From Singulisphaera sp045290345 (GTDB lineage: Bacteria; Planctomycetota; Planctomycetia; Isosphaerales; Isosphaeraceae): 64,000 bases of DNA. Shown here piece after piece: positions 36,479-47,874 of this stretch (position 1 is its first letter; each line of letters starts with the position of its first letter). The position numbers and the translations under genes are program-made. A model generated the notes under the pieces. The model saw nothing but the letters and a program-made list of their open reading frames with translations. It was not told the DNA's origin and did no database searches. The stretch lies in NCBI RefSeq assembly GCF_045290345.1, contig NZ_CP155447.1, positions 6,014,001 to 6,078,000 of the forward strand. The letters run 5' to 3'.

Positions 36479-36484
36479 TCTTCA

Positions 36485-37372
36485 ATGTCCGACGCACTTA
36501 CCCAAGCGGTCAAAAGCAAATATGGATCCGTGGCCCTGAGCGGGCTCTCGAGCGAGCAAGATGGCGTGCGTGCCGTGGCCGAGGCGTTTGGTTACGCACC
36601 TGAGGAACTGGCCTCGATTCCGGCCGAGGCCAACATGGGCCTTTCTTGCGGCAACCCCACCGCATTCGCCGGTCTCCGCGAGGGAGAAAGAGTCGTCGAC
36701 CTGGGCAGCGGCGGAGGCCTCGACGTCCTCCTGGCCTCGCGAAAAGTCGGGCCGACCGGCCGCGCCATCGGCATCGACATGACCGAGGAGATGATCGCCC
36801 TGGCCCGCAAGAACGCAGCCAGCTCGGGCCTAACCAACGTCGAGTTCCACCTCGCGACCATCGACCGCCTCCCCTTGGCCGACGGCTCGGTGGACTGCGT
36901 CATCAGCAACTGCGTGATCAACCTGGCCACAGACAAGGACGCTGTCTTCAAGGAGATCGCGCGAATCCTCAAGCCAGGAGGCCGACTCGCCGTCAGCGAC
37001 ATCGCCCTCAAGAAACCGCTGCCCCAGGAGTTGGCCGACGACGTGCTCGCCTACGTCGGCTGCATCACCGGAGCCATCCCGATCGAGCAATATCGCCATG
37101 GTCTCGTCGCGGCCGGCTTCGCCCACGTCGAGGTGATCGACAGCAATGCCGACCTGAACGCCTATGCCAACGTCGAAAACCAGGCCGTCTGCTGCCCTCC
37201 TCCCCTGCCCTCTCCGACCGGACTGGCTGTCGTCGACGCCGGTTGCTGCTCAACGCCCTCAACAGAGCCGAGCGACGAATCGCTCCACGCCCGCCTCGCC
37301 GACCTCCTGCGGCGGTACGACGTGAACGACTACGCGGCAAGCGTGAAGGTCTACGCCGTGAAGCCACGCTGA
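36485..37372 (+). CDS. arsM: Arsenite S-adenosylmethionine methyltransferase
   Basis: The 295-residue protein has SAM motif I VVDLGSGGGLDV (residues 70-81) and the three cysteines of ArsM: Cys55 in GLSCGNP, Cys143 in ISNCVINL and Cys193 in VGCITGA. The 50-residue spacing of the last two agrees with that in studied ArsM enzymes. These bind As(III), which is methylated stepwise to volatile or less bound forms. An extra Cys-rich C-terminal stretch (about 235-255) is present. The ATG at 36485 follows a GAGGAG site. It is the last gene of the ars operon. Confidence 0.9.
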   Translation: MSDALTQAVKSKYGSVALSGLSSEQDGVRAVAEAFGYAPEELASIPAEANMGLSCGNPTAFAGLREGERVVDLGSGGGLDVLLASRKVGPTGRAIGIDMTEEMIALARKNAASSGLTNVEFHLATIDRLPLADGSVDCVISNCVINLATDKDAVFKEIARILKPGGRLAVSDIALKKPLPQELADDVLAYVGCITGAIPIEQYRHGLVAAGFAHVEVIDSNADLNAYANVENQAVCCPPPLPSPTGLAVVDAGCCSTPSTEPSDESLHARLADLLRRYDVNDYAASVKVYAVKPR

Positions 37373-37643
37373 ATCCGCAAGCCACCCGTCACAGAGGGGC
37401 CGACGCCGACTCGTCTCAAGGAGTGAGCGAGATCGGCCCGGCCCTCTCCCTCTTCGCGACCACCTCCGCAGACGCATTCCGTCCGGCGAAAGTCACGTTC
37501 CGAACCAGCCGATCAGCCCGGCTCCTGACGATCATCAAAAACCGTATCGATTTCTCTTAAATCCATTGCTATCCTAAGTACCAGGACATGACGCGTCCTT
37601 GCATTTGAATTCTTTCGTTGATTGAACCAGAGGGAGGATCACC

Positions 37644-38025
37644 ATGGCTCAAAAGGTGCTCCACGGGTTCGCCTGGTACACCTATCCCGACGTCTTCGGG
37701 GCTGAGGAAGAATCCATCGCCGACCCCGGTCATCCGTTCGGCTCCCCGGTGGGTGAGGTGCATCCCCGAGGAGGTCCTCTATTATCGGCCCACGCAGGCG
37801 GCCGACGCCGGGGTCCGCAACGCGCAGCGGGACCACGCGTACCTCGTCCTTTCGAAGACCCAGTTCCACCCCAGACTTTGTAACGGCTGGGAGTCCGAAC
37901 CGGCTGCCCTGACCGAGACCTTCAAGACCGGGGACGGGAAGGTACGTCTAGTCAAGGTCGTTCAGGTCCACCATCGCCATTCAGGCGACCTCATCGAATG
38001 CGAGTTGAAAGTTGATGAAGGTTGA
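37644..38025 (+). pseudogene. Small gene of unknown function, frameshifted
   Basis: A strong GGGAGG site precedes the ATG at 37644. Frame 1 reads MAQKVLHGFAWYTYPDVFG through HPFGSPVGE and then loses sense. A second frame, shifted by one base near 37758-37762, carries on with IPEEVLYYRPTQAADAG, then LVLSKTQFHPRLCNG and ends ECELKVDEG at 38025. Together they would make a ~127-residue protein. A single extra base would explain the break. I do not recognise the family. The gap 37373-37643 upstream holds nothing clear. Confidence 0.6.
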
Positions 38026-38167
38026 TCGTCACCACGGTGCAATGAACACTTGACAGGCCGGCCTCGTCCGCTGCCCGTGCCTCGAGGACGGCCTACCCCA
38101 TCGCCACTCCGCCTCGTGACGGACCAGCACAAGCATTGCGAGGTCGACGGCCGAACTGGCTCGGCCC

Positions 38168-38440
38168 TCAGAGTTGATCGTCGATGTCGGTCTCCGTCTC
38201 CCATCCCTTGAGACGAACGACCGAACTGTGATGACGAGGCGGGTTGAATCGTCGATTGATCTCATAAACGGCGAAGACCAGGCCCAGCACTGTCAACACG
38301 AGCAAGATCTGTCGATCCTGAATCAGCGGATCGTCAGACCACTGCCGGACGTTGATCGCCACACAGCACCAGGCCAATCCTGCGGCCAACAACCCGGTCA
38401 CGAGCACACCGAGGATCAGACAGACGAGAGTTCGTCTCAT
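38168..38440 (-). CDS. Small membrane protein with two helices
   Basis: I start at the ATG at 38440, which has a GGAGGA site 6 bases upstream; the frame is open further but without a site. The 90-residue product has two membrane spans (LVCLILGVLVTGLLAAGLAWCC and ILLVLTVLGLVFAVYEI) and a charged tail. No family is recognised. It is on the opposite strand to its neighbours, the unknown small gene and the Fae homologue, with no obvious partner. Confidence 0.6.
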   Translation of the reverse strand: MRRTLVCLILGVLVTGLLAAGLAWCCVAINVRQWSDDPLIQDRQILLVLTVLGLVFAVYEINRRFNPPRHHSSVVRLKGWETETDIDDQL

Positions 38441-38709
38441 AAATGTCCTCCAAGTGATACCCACATTTCGCGCTCGCTGGTTCATTCTATACCGACCGCC
38501 TGGTAACTCCACCGCGCACTCTGAAGTCGGCGTCAGGGGCTTGAGGCGCGACCCCGGACGGCAAAGGCGGAATTGCAGTCTGCCGGTCGGGTTGGCGCGG
38601 TCACGGCCGCTGGCAATAATCGTGCCTTCGAACGCGAGGCCGACGAGGCAAGCGGGGCTCCCCACCTCCAAGCCGCCCTCACTCCAATGACGAGCACGAA
38701 GGAACGAAC

Positions 38710-39258
38710 ATGAGCGATCGAATTGTCCTGCGGACCGGCGAAGCCCTCGTGGAAGGTCCCGAGGACTACATGGCCGCCGAACCCGAAGTCGTCATCGGCG
38801 AGCTCGACGGGCCGGTCGGCAACGCTCTGGCGAGCCTGATCGGCGAGCAGGTCAAGGGACACACCAAGGTCTTCGCCATCCTGAACAGCGACGTGCAAGT
38901 ACGGCCGGCGACCATCATGGTCAGCAAAGTCACGGTCAAGGGAGGAAAATACACCAACATCCTCATGGGTACCGTCCAGGCCGCGATCGCCAACGGGGTG
39001 CTCGACGCCGTCCGCGAGGGCGTGATCCCCAAGGACAAGGTCAACGACCTCGGCATCATCTACTCGGTCTGGCTCGACCCCGCCGTCACCAAGGCCGAAA
39101 AACTCGACCACAAAGCCCTGTTCGACGTCCACCGCGAAGCGACCCTGAAAGTGATCCGCAAGGCGATGAACCACGAGCCGACGATCGACTGGCTGCTCGA
39201 AAACCAGGACAAGGTTGAGCACTACTATCACCAGCAGGGGCTCGAGGGAAACCTCTGA
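38710..39258 (+). CDS. fae: Formaldehyde-activating enzyme (Fae) homologue
   Basis: The 182-residue protein shows Fae signatures: an opening RTGEALV, the block PATIMVSKVTV, and DAVREGVIPKDKVNDLGIIYSVW. Fae condenses formaldehyde with tetrahydromethanopterin in C1 oxidation, a pathway known in planctomycetes. The length suits the single-domain form. The region that in methylotroph Fae contains the conserved His (the A-H-I-D stretch after GEALVG) reads AAEPEVVIG here, so the catalytic His seems absent. The protein may therefore be a Fae-like paralogue with another role. The ATG has an AAGGA site. Other C1 genes are not in the window. Confidence 0.82.
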   Translation: MSDRIVLRTGEALVEGPEDYMAAEPEVVIGELDGPVGNALASLIGEQVKGHTKVFAILNSDVQVRPATIMVSKVTVKGGKYTNILMGTVQAAIANGVLDAVREGVIPKDKVNDLGIIYSVWLDPAVTKAEKLDHKALFDVHREATLKVIRKAMNHEPTIDWLLENQDKVEHYYHQQGLEGNL

Positions 39259-39733
39259 GACCAAGCCAATCAGGAATGCCTCCGCCCGCGGGAAGGTGGA
39301 CGGGGAACGTGAGTCCCCTAACTTCCTTCGGAGAGATGTCAAGGCGGGCGGAACTTCCCCTCCCTTCTTATTCCATCATATTCCGCCAACAATCATGCAA
39401 ATCAATCAAAAGAACGTGATCGGCTTTGTGCTCTTGCAGAGCGAGTATTCGCCGGGCAAGGCGAGATTCCGGCAGAGACGCCAGTGCTGGTGAATAAAGA
39501 GTTACTGTCGTGACCGCCGTCCCGCTAACCCCGCTGATGGAAGCCGCTCGCGATAGGCAACAGGCAAATGGGAAGCTGAGCCGAAATTCAATCGACTGCT
39601 TTTGGTTTTGTTAAAAGCAAACGACAATCCACTTATGAGTAGATCCGGGCGGAGCCAGGACGGTTCCGCCCGGAGTCGAGAATCAGACGACCGAGAGTCG
39701 GACGTCAACGTTATTGCGAGTTGGATTCGGGGG
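39259..39733. terminator. Non-coding gap with a perfect 10-bp hairpin after katG
   Basis: TCCGGGCGGA at 39644-39653 pairs with TCCGCCCGGA at 39665-39674 across an 11-base loop, 60-90 bases past the katG stop (which is read on the minus strand). The stem is strong but no U run follows. The remaining bases of this 475-base gap hold no gene that I can support. Confidence 0.45.
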
Positions 39734-42022
<2,289 letters not shown>

Positions 42023-42085
42023 CAGATCTCTCCGGTGTGTGGGGCGGCTTGTCGGTCGAATGGGAACCCACGAGTTGTCGGGCGG

Positions 42086-42532
42086 TCAGTCCTCGGCCGG
42101 TGCTCGAGACGCTGCGAGACATGCGGGACACTTGCCCCAGAAGATCACCTCGGCCTCGTCAATCTGGTAACCCGCGCTGTCGGACGGGGCGAGGCAGGGA
42201 GCTTCCCCGACGACGCAGTCGACATCCACCATTTTCCCGCAGGTGCGGCAGATCAGGTGATGGTGGTTGTCGCCGACGCGGCACTCATAGCGCGCCGGCG
42301 ATCCCGGGGGTTCGATACGACGAACGAGGCCATGGTCGGCCAGGATACCGAGGGCGTCATATACCGCCTGGCGTGAAATCGTCCCGATCTCGGCACGCGC
42401 GTGTTCCGCCACCGCTTCCGCCGTGCAGTGAGGATGGCACGACACCGCACGCAGTACGCCCAACCGCTGGGCCGTAACGTTCAGGCCATGTTCGCGAAGC
42501 AGAGCAGCGAGGTCCGTAGGCATGGATCCCAT
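42086..42532 (-). CDS. Fur-family (PerR-like) regulator upstream of katG
   Basis: The protein has a Fur winged helix (LREHGLNVTAQRLGVLRAV and TISRQAVYDALGILADHGLVRRI). It then has metal and dimerisation sites: NHHHLICRTCGKMVDVDC and the C-terminal CPAC, two CxxC pairs that would bind structural zinc. As first gene before katG it should repress the pair and respond to peroxide or iron. Two ATGs, at 42532 and 42523, and a TTG at 42553 are in frame; no clear ribosome site decides. Confidence 0.85.
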   Translation of the reverse strand: MGSMPTDLAALLREHGLNVTAQRLGVLRAVSCHPHCTAEAVAEHARAEIGTISRQAVYDALGILADHGLVRRIEPPGSPARYECRVGDNHHHLICRTCGKMVDVDCVVGEAPCLAPSDSAGYQIDEAEVIFWGKCPACLAASRAPAED

Positions 42533-42544
42533 ATTACGGCATAA

Positions 42545-42561
42545 TCTGGACAAAGTCCAGA
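42545..42561. promoter_or_regulatory. Palindromic operator candidate for the fur-katG operon
   Basis: TCTGGACAAAGTCCAGA is a perfect 7-3-7 inverted repeat, only 13-29 bases before the first ATG of the regulator gene. A site so close to the start suggests autoregulation by the Fur-type protein. It differs from the classical AT-rich Fur box and PerR box, so the assignment is by position. Confidence 0.5.
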
Positions 42562-42675
42562 CTTTGACTCATTCCATATCGACTTTCTCGGCTGTGCTCT
42601 TCGGAAGGAAGCGGGATCATGGCGATGGAGGGGTTGGCAAGGCAGAAGTTGGGCCGCGAGGCCGACTGCCCAGAA

Positions 42676-43260
42676 TCAACCCGCCGACTTCTTCCAGGTG
42701 AACTGCGGCACCCGTTCTGCATTCGCCGAGCATGCCACTAGTTTTTCCAACCGCGACAGGCGGGTCTTCTCCTGCTTGGCGCTTGCGACCCACCAACTGG
42801 CCGCCTTCCGGTACGACGCCGCCTGTTTCTCGAAGAATTCGCAGGCGACCGCGTTCCCGCGCAGGATGCCGAGATACGGCTCCGGTAGTTCAACACCGTC
42901 CTGTTCATGAGAATAAATGCCCGAACGGGCATCTTTCCGTTTCTCGAACGCGGCCAGCCCGCCGGGTTGCATCCGCCCCTGTTCGGTCAGTTCCTGAACC
43001 TTCCTGACGTTCACGCTGCTCCAGATGCTCCCAGCCTTCCGCGGGGTAAACCGGATCGTGTATCGGTCAACATCGACGCCCTTTCGAACGCCGTCGATCC
43101 AGCCGAAGCACAGGGCCTCATCCACCGACTCGGACCAGGTCATGCTCGGCTGGCCGGTTCCCTTCTTGTAAAAGCCCACCAGCAGAGCCTCTGCCTTGGA
43201 GTGGTTCCTGGCCAGCCAATTCCGGAACTCGACGGGCGTTGCGAAGTAAATGGCGGTCAT
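42676..43260 (-). CDS. YdeI/OmpD-associated family protein
   Basis: The 194-residue protein matches the family (bacteriocin-protection, YdeI/OmpDA type) in YFATPVEFRNWLARNH, MTWSESVDEALCFGWIDG and FTPRKAGSIWSSVNVRKV. Members are small cytoplasmic proteins whose role is not settled; in enterobacteria they affect resistance to antimicrobial peptides. The C-terminal segment (AASYRKAASWWVASAKQ) is also in the usual place. It is separate from the fur-katG pair by about 120 bases, so coregulation is not indicated. Confidence 0.8.
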   Translation of the reverse strand: MTAIYFATPVEFRNWLARNHSKAEALLVGFYKKGTGQPSMTWSESVDEALCFGWIDGVRKGVDVDRYTIRFTPRKAGSIWSSVNVRKVQELTEQGRMQPGGLAAFEKRKDARSGIYSHEQDGVELPEPYLGILRGNAVACEFFEKQAASYRKAASWWVASAKQEKTRLSRLEKLVACSANAERVPQFTWKKSAG

Positions 43261-43496
43261 GAAATCCTTCCAGCCGTCGGCCGGGCGGAGAGCCGAAGCT
43301 CAACTCGTCGGCCCCTCAGAATCATCAGCAGGAGCCCATTATAGCTGAGCTGTGAAGAATCGAGCGATCCGGCTTCGTCATTAGTACTACTCCGTTAGAA
43401 ATTCCATCCTTTGATTCCAGCGATGAGCACATGGGTTGCAATAGGAACAATCCGGTCGGGCTCGCGGACTCAGCAGCCGCTGCAAGGCGCGACGGA

Positions 43497-43546
43497 TGTC
43501 ACCAAACCCGTAAATCTGGGAGTTAGCGAACCCGAATCGTTACGAG
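43497..43546. repeat. IS21 left end: tandem repeats L1 and L2
   Basis: L1 (43497-43522) begins TGTCA and keeps the ACCCG core; L2 (43523-43546) is TTAGCGAACCCGAATCG followed by TTACGAG. They match, in inverted order, R1 and R2 at 47900-47925 and 47875-47899. Such multiple end repeats bind the IstA transposase. Confidence 0.75.
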
Positions 43547-43651
43547 CCTGACAGGGGTTCAGTACGACCGTCGTACTGGACTCCATCGACAGGCGAGCCG
43601 AGGGCTTTCAAGCTGGGCCTGGACATCCCAGGCCCGCTCGGAGGCATCACC

Positions 43652-44938
43652 TTGGCGAAGCTCACAAGGGAGCAAATCGTGACGATCGGGGTCTTGCAAC
43701 AGCGAGGTCAGTCCGCGTCCGAGACCGCTCGGATCTTGGGCGTCACCGAGGGCGCGGTGCGCTATCATCGCCGTCGCGCAGGCGACGCCGCTGATGGCCG
43801 GCGGAAATCCTCGCGCATCGAGCAACTGGGCCTGGCCGAGGCCGTCGCCCACTGGTGGCAGGCTCAGGCCGAGATCCTCCGCCAGGAGCGGCCCCCCAGC
43901 GTTCAACTCCTCCATGAGTTCCTCCGCGCCGAGTACGGTTATACCGGCTCCTACAAGTCGGTCCGCAAGTTCGTGCGGACCCGCTACGGCCGGCCTGCGG
44001 TACGCCCGTTTCGGCGGATCGAGACTCCACCCGGGGCCCAGAGCCAGAGCGACTGGGGCGAGTTTCGCGGCGTTGACCTGGGGGACCGCGACGGACTGGC
44101 GACCGTCTACGCCTTCGTCATGGTCCTCAGCCACAGCCGGAAAGAGGCCGTGGTCTGGAGCCGTTCCATGGACCAACTCGCCTGGCATCACGTCCACAAC
44201 GAAGCCTACCGTCGGCTCGGCGGCGTTGCCGCGGTCAACCGGATCGACAACCTCAAGACGGGCATTGCGCGAGGGTGCGGGGACTGGGGGCAGATCAACG
44301 AACAATACCGTGTCTATGCTCGAACGATGGGCTTCCACGTCGACGCTTGCGAGGTCCGCTCCCCGGAACAGAAAGGGAAAACCGAACGCCGCGTGCGCGA
44401 CTGCAAGGGCCTGAACATCTCGGGCCGGGGCTTCGACGGCCTGGACGGACTCCAGGCGTGGACCGATGCGGATCGGGCGGCCTGTGTGCTCAAGCGAATC
44501 TGTCCGGCGACCGGTCTCTCGGTGGCGGCAAGCTGGGAGGCGGAGAAGCCGTTCTTGCGGCCGTTGCCGGAATTGTTGCCCGAGCCGTTCGACCTGGTCA
44601 AGACGGCGCCGGTGCATAAGGATTGCTCGGCTCATTTTGAGGGACGCATCTATATTGTTCCATTCATCTACGCCGGCCGCGAGGTGGAAGTCCGCGGCTG
44701 CTCGGGATCGGTGCAAATCCTCGATCCGCAAACCGCCGTGGTGCTGATCGTGTACCCGCGGCACACACCGGAGCGAATCTTGATCGATCCGGCGTGCTAC
44801 GAGGGACCGGGAACCGCGGAGGTGATCCCGCCCAAGCCGTTGGGGCGGATGGCCCGGAAGCTCCAGGAACTGGCGTCACAGCCGGTGGAGCAACGGCCGG
44901 TGGATCTGTACGCGGCCTTGGCGGAGGCCGCCCGATGA
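43652..44938 (+). CDS. istA: IS21 transposase IstA
   Basis: The 428-residue protein begins with a helix-turn-helix (TREQIVTIGVLQQRGQSASETARILGVTE), then an integrase core. The DDE acids are Asp in SQSDWGEF, Asp in VNRIDNLKTG and Glu in GKTERRVRD. The C-terminal part has a beta-barrel like other IstA proteins. It cuts and joins DNA at the element ends. The start codon (TTG) and ribosome site are weak. The stop overlaps the istB start as ATGA at 44935-44938. Confidence 0.85.
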   Translation: MAKLTREQIVTIGVLQQRGQSASETARILGVTEGAVRYHRRRAGDAADGRRKSSRIEQLGLAEAVAHWWQAQAEILRQERPPSVQLLHEFLRAEYGYTGSYKSVRKFVRTRYGRPAVRPFRRIETPPGAQSQSDWGEFRGVDLGDRDGLATVYAFVMVLSHSRKEAVVWSRSMDQLAWHHVHNEAYRRLGGVAAVNRIDNLKTGIARGCGDWGQINEQYRVYARTMGFHVDACEVRSPEQKGKTERRVRDCKGLNISGRGFDGLDGLQAWTDADRAACVLKRICPATGLSVAASWEAEKPFLRPLPELLPEPFDLVKTAPVHKDCSAHFEGRIYIVPFIYAGREVEVRGCSGSVQILDPQTAVVLIVYPRHTPERILIDPACYEGPGTAEVIPPKPLGRMARKLQELASQPVEQRPVDLYAALAEAAR

Positions 44939-45762
44939 CCACCAAAGGAGGCGGAGCAGCCCTCGAGTCGGAGCGGCCCTCGGCGTTGCCCGCCAAGGCC
45001 GTTCCGGTCGACCTGGGGACGTTGGTGGACCAACTGGTGAAGCTGGGGTTGGACTTCGCGGCCGAGGCCCTGCCGGCGATCCTGACCCGTGCGGTCAAGG
45101 AGGACCTGGGCTCGCCGGCCTTGCTGGAACAGCTCCTCCACGGCGAGTTGGAGCGTCGCGAGGAGCGGCGGGTGCGGACCTCGCTCCGGCTGGCGGGATT
45201 GCCGACCGGCCAGACGCTGGGGAACTTCGACTTCGCGTTCCAGCCGGCGGTGCAGCGGTCGAAGCTGGAGACGCTGGGGACCTGCACCTGGCTTCGGGAG
45301 AAGCAAGGCCTGTTGATCCTCGGTCCACCGGGCGTAGGCAAAACGCACCTGGCCATCGGGCTTGGGGGGCGGGCCGTGGAGACGGGCTTCTCGGTGGCGT
45401 TCTTCCGGCTGGAGGAGTTGCTGCACGCGACGTGCAAGGACGCCGATGTCCCGCCGACGCGTCTGAAGGGAAAGAAGTACATGAAGGCGGGTTTGGTGAT
45501 CATCGACGAGGTGGGTTTCGAAAACTTCACACGCGAGGAGGCGAATCTGTTCTTCCGGCTGGCGAGTTATCGCTACCAGCGTGGTTCGCTGTGCATCACG
45601 TCGAACAAGTCGATCAAGGACTGGCCGGAGATGCTGGTCCGCGATGAGGTGATCACGACGGCGATCCTGGACCGGCTGCTGCACTCGTGCCACGTGCTGA
45701 ACATCCGCGGTCGCAGCTATCGGCTTCGCGACCTGGATGACGACCTGAACGGGCGGTCGTAA
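44935..45762 (+). CDS. istB: IS21 helper ATPase IstB
   Basis: The 275-residue protein has an AAA+ P-loop, GPPGVGKTH, and Walker B LVIIDEVGF. IstB binds target DNA and gives the transposase directional control. The ATG at 44935 overlaps istA's stop (ATGA). A 47-codon N-terminal extension in the same frame lies inside istA and is not real. About 60 bases downstream the first of three repeated units begins. Confidence 0.88.
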   Translation: MTTKGGGAALESERPSALPAKAVPVDLGTLVDQLVKLGLDFAAEALPAILTRAVKEDLGSPALLEQLLHGELERREERRVRTSLRLAGLPTGQTLGNFDFAFQPAVQRSKLETLGTCTWLREKQGLLILGPPGVGKTHLAIGLGGRAVETGFSVAFFRLEELLHATCKDADVPPTRLKGKKYMKAGLVIIDEVGFENFTREEANLFFRLASYRYQRGSLCITSNKSIKDWPEMLVRDEVITTAILDRLLHSCHVLNIRGRSYRLRDLDDDLNGRS

Positions 45763-45821
45763 GTCGCGCCGGCGTCCCTGAGGTCAACGGATCGAGAGAA
45801 GTCCTTGGGATCAGGCGTGGC

Positions 45822-46180
45822 GGCCCTGGAGAAGCCGTCCACGAGGCGAGTGGGGAAAGTCAGCGGCTGGATCCGAAGGCCAAGGAGACGGCCGCTATCG
45901 AGGCAGGAAGTCACCGGCAATGTTCAGTAGTGGATATGTTCAGTGAAACGGCCTTGGAGGAGCCGTTCACGGCGGCGGAGGGGGGATAATAATGGGCTTG
46001 ATCCGGAGACCAGGGACGGTCGCCATTGCGGGCGGGAACTGCCGGCAATGTACACTGGTGGATTTGTTCAGTCGCGGTGGCCTTGGAGGAGCCGTCCTCG
46101 ATGCCGAAGGGGAAATCAGTGTCTGAAAGAATGAGTTCAAGGGACCTCGGTCGTGGAGGAAACTGGAGTTCAAGAGGTCG
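45822..46180. repeat. Three imperfect ~128-bp direct repeats downstream of istB
   Basis: Units start at 45822, 45950 and 46079 with a shared GGCC(C/T)TGGAG(A/G)AGCCG start and spacings of 128 and 129 bases. The first two share the end CCGGCAATGT(T/A)CA(G/C)T. The third is incomplete. They carry no ORF of note and lie inside the IS21 right non-coding part, which is longer than in most IS21 elements. Their origin and role are unknown. Confidence 0.7.
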
Positions 46181-46285
46181 AGAGTTCGTAACGATTGGGG
46201 TCGAACCTACTGCCCTCTGTTGGACCTGGCAGGAACCAACAGGTCACGCGGGTGAATGCCAAAAATCCCAGAGAACGCCGAAATT

Positions 46286-47820
46286 GTAGCCGTTCATAGG
46301 ACGGGAGAAGTGAAATCAGGCGGCTTTGATGTCTGACGTGCTGGCCGGCAAGAGAGAAGGGACGGCGTGACCGCGACGATCCGCTTCAAAACACGAGGTC
46401 AAGTAGTCCAGGACGTTACGACCCTGTTGCCGAGAGGTCGCCACCACGGTCAGCATCCGTTCCACGAACCGACTCTCCGCGCTGGCCGTCCCGCCGCTGA
46501 TCCGCCGCCAGATTACCGCATGCCGCAACGAGCGTTCGGCCACGTTGTTCGTCGGCTCCACGCCCCGGACCCGAGCGAACGTCCACAGGCCCTCCTCCAC
46601 CTTGAGGATCTCGAAGCAGGTCGCGGCCGTCTTGGCGCACGAACTCCGCGATCCCTCCTGAAGGGCCCTCTTGACCTCCCGTCGCAGTCGGCTCATCCGC
46701 TCTTGGAACTGGTCCCAGGGCACGGTCCCGTCACGAACCCGGTGCCAGTGCCGGAACAGTCGGTTCGACAATCCGAGCAACCGCTGTCCGACCCGCTCGC
46801 TACCACCACCCCGGTCGATCATCGCCTGAAAGTCGCGACGAAGATGAGCCCAGCAGATTTGCCGCCAGGACGCCATGATCCAGTCATAGGCGCTGAATCG
46901 GTCGCTGGTGACGACCTGGCCGTCTTGACTGCCCAACAACGCCCGGGCGATCGCGCCACTGCGGTTCTTGGCGATCGTGAAGACCGTGGTCAGGCGAGTC
47001 ACCGTCACCCACAACCAGACCTTGCGAAGTTGCTCACGCCACGACGTCTCGTCGATGTTCGCCACCTCGGCCTGATGGACCGACAGCGCCAGTTCGTTGT
47101 AGGGAGCCTCCAGAGCCGCGGCCGACTGCCGTTCCAGCTTGGCGATCATCCCGGTGGAGATCGACAGGGTAAACAGATCGGAACTGACCTGCTGGATCTG
47201 CCGTTTGCTGAGACGATAGGCCCCGGCGAGCATGGCCAGGACGGCTTGAAGGTAAGGGCCGAAACAACCGCTCGGGACACCGGGGGGCAAGGCGCCGCAG
47301 GTCGTCTCACCGCATCCGGGACAGGTGAGACGATGAAGTCGATATTCATCGACGAGGGGCTCGATCTTGGGCAATTCGGCCACCTGATGGATCAACGGCT
47401 CGGGGTCGTCGCCCCGAAGCCCCTGACCGCATCGGCGACACGCCTCCGGCTTGCAGTGGATGGTCTGGCGCAACTTCTCAGGCGGCACCAAGGCACGGTG
47501 GGATTTGCGATGTCCCGGTTGCCCACCGCGCTTCTTGCCGCTGGCCGGAGCGGGCGGCCGCCGCTTCAGGCCGATCGGATCAGACGAAGGTGGCTTGGAC
47601 GAGTTGGTGGAGTTGAGCTTGAGCCGTGCTTCGAGATCGCTGACCCGCGCTTCCAGGTCGGCGTGCCGCTGCTGCATCGCCACAAAGACTGCAGCGATGG
47701 CGGCCTGAGCGTCGGGCGGCACCGTACTCCAGAGGTCGTCAGGGATGGGCAGCGGATTCGTCATAACGCAGATATAGTGCCGTCATCGGCAACTTTCAAT
47801 ACCGGACTGTGAACGGCTAC
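46286..47820 (-). mobile_element. IS66-family element with 8-bp target duplication
   Basis: Imperfect inverted ends are GTAGCCGTTCATAGGACGG (46286-46304) and its inverted partner at 47802-47820, agreeing at 16 of 19. The 8 bases CCGAAATT stand on each side (46278-46285 and 47821-47828). This is a direct duplication of the size expected for IS66. It contains a single transposase gene on the minus strand, so it is an IS66 form without the accessory genes. The insertion looks recent. Confidence 0.92.
46316..47764 (-). CDS. IS66-family transposase (TnpC-like)
   Basis: The 482-residue protein has a coiled-coil N-terminus (ADLEARVSDLEARLKLNSTNSS), the SSKPPSSDP segment, a zinc-finger region with Cys pairs (CRRCGQ and CPGCGET), and a DDE catalytic core with Asp in NIDETSWR, Asp in SDRFSAYDW and Glu in NVAERSLRH. 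It has the length and domain order of IS66 TnpC. The gene is intact and lies between the two IS66 ends, so the element may still be active. No TnpA or TnpB ORF is present. Confidence 0.92.
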   Translation of the reverse strand: MTNPLPIPDDLWSTVPPDAQAAIAAVFVAMQQRHADLEARVSDLEARLKLNSTNSSKPPSSDPIGLKRRPPAPASGKKRGGQPGHRKSHRALVPPEKLRQTIHCKPEACRRCGQGLRGDDPEPLIHQVAELPKIEPLVDEYRLHRLTCPGCGETTCGALPPGVPSGCFGPYLQAVLAMLAGAYRLSKRQIQQVSSDLFTLSISTGMIAKLERQSAAALEAPYNELALSVHQAEVANIDETSWREQLRKVWLWVTVTRLTTVFTIAKNRSGAIARALLGSQDGQVVTSDRFSAYDWIMASWRQICWAHLRRDFQAMIDRGGGSERVGQRLLGLSNRLFRHWHRVRDGTVPWDQFQERMSRLRREVKRALQEGSRSSCAKTAATCFEILKVEEGLWTFARVRGVEPTNNVAERSLRHAVIWRRISGGTASAESRFVERMLTVVATSRQQGRNVLDYLTSCFEADRRGHAVPSLLPASTSDIKAA

Positions 47821-47874
47821 CCGAAATTCAAGGGCAGTCCTGGAGGAAACCGCCCGGTCAAGAGAGCGCCAGGC

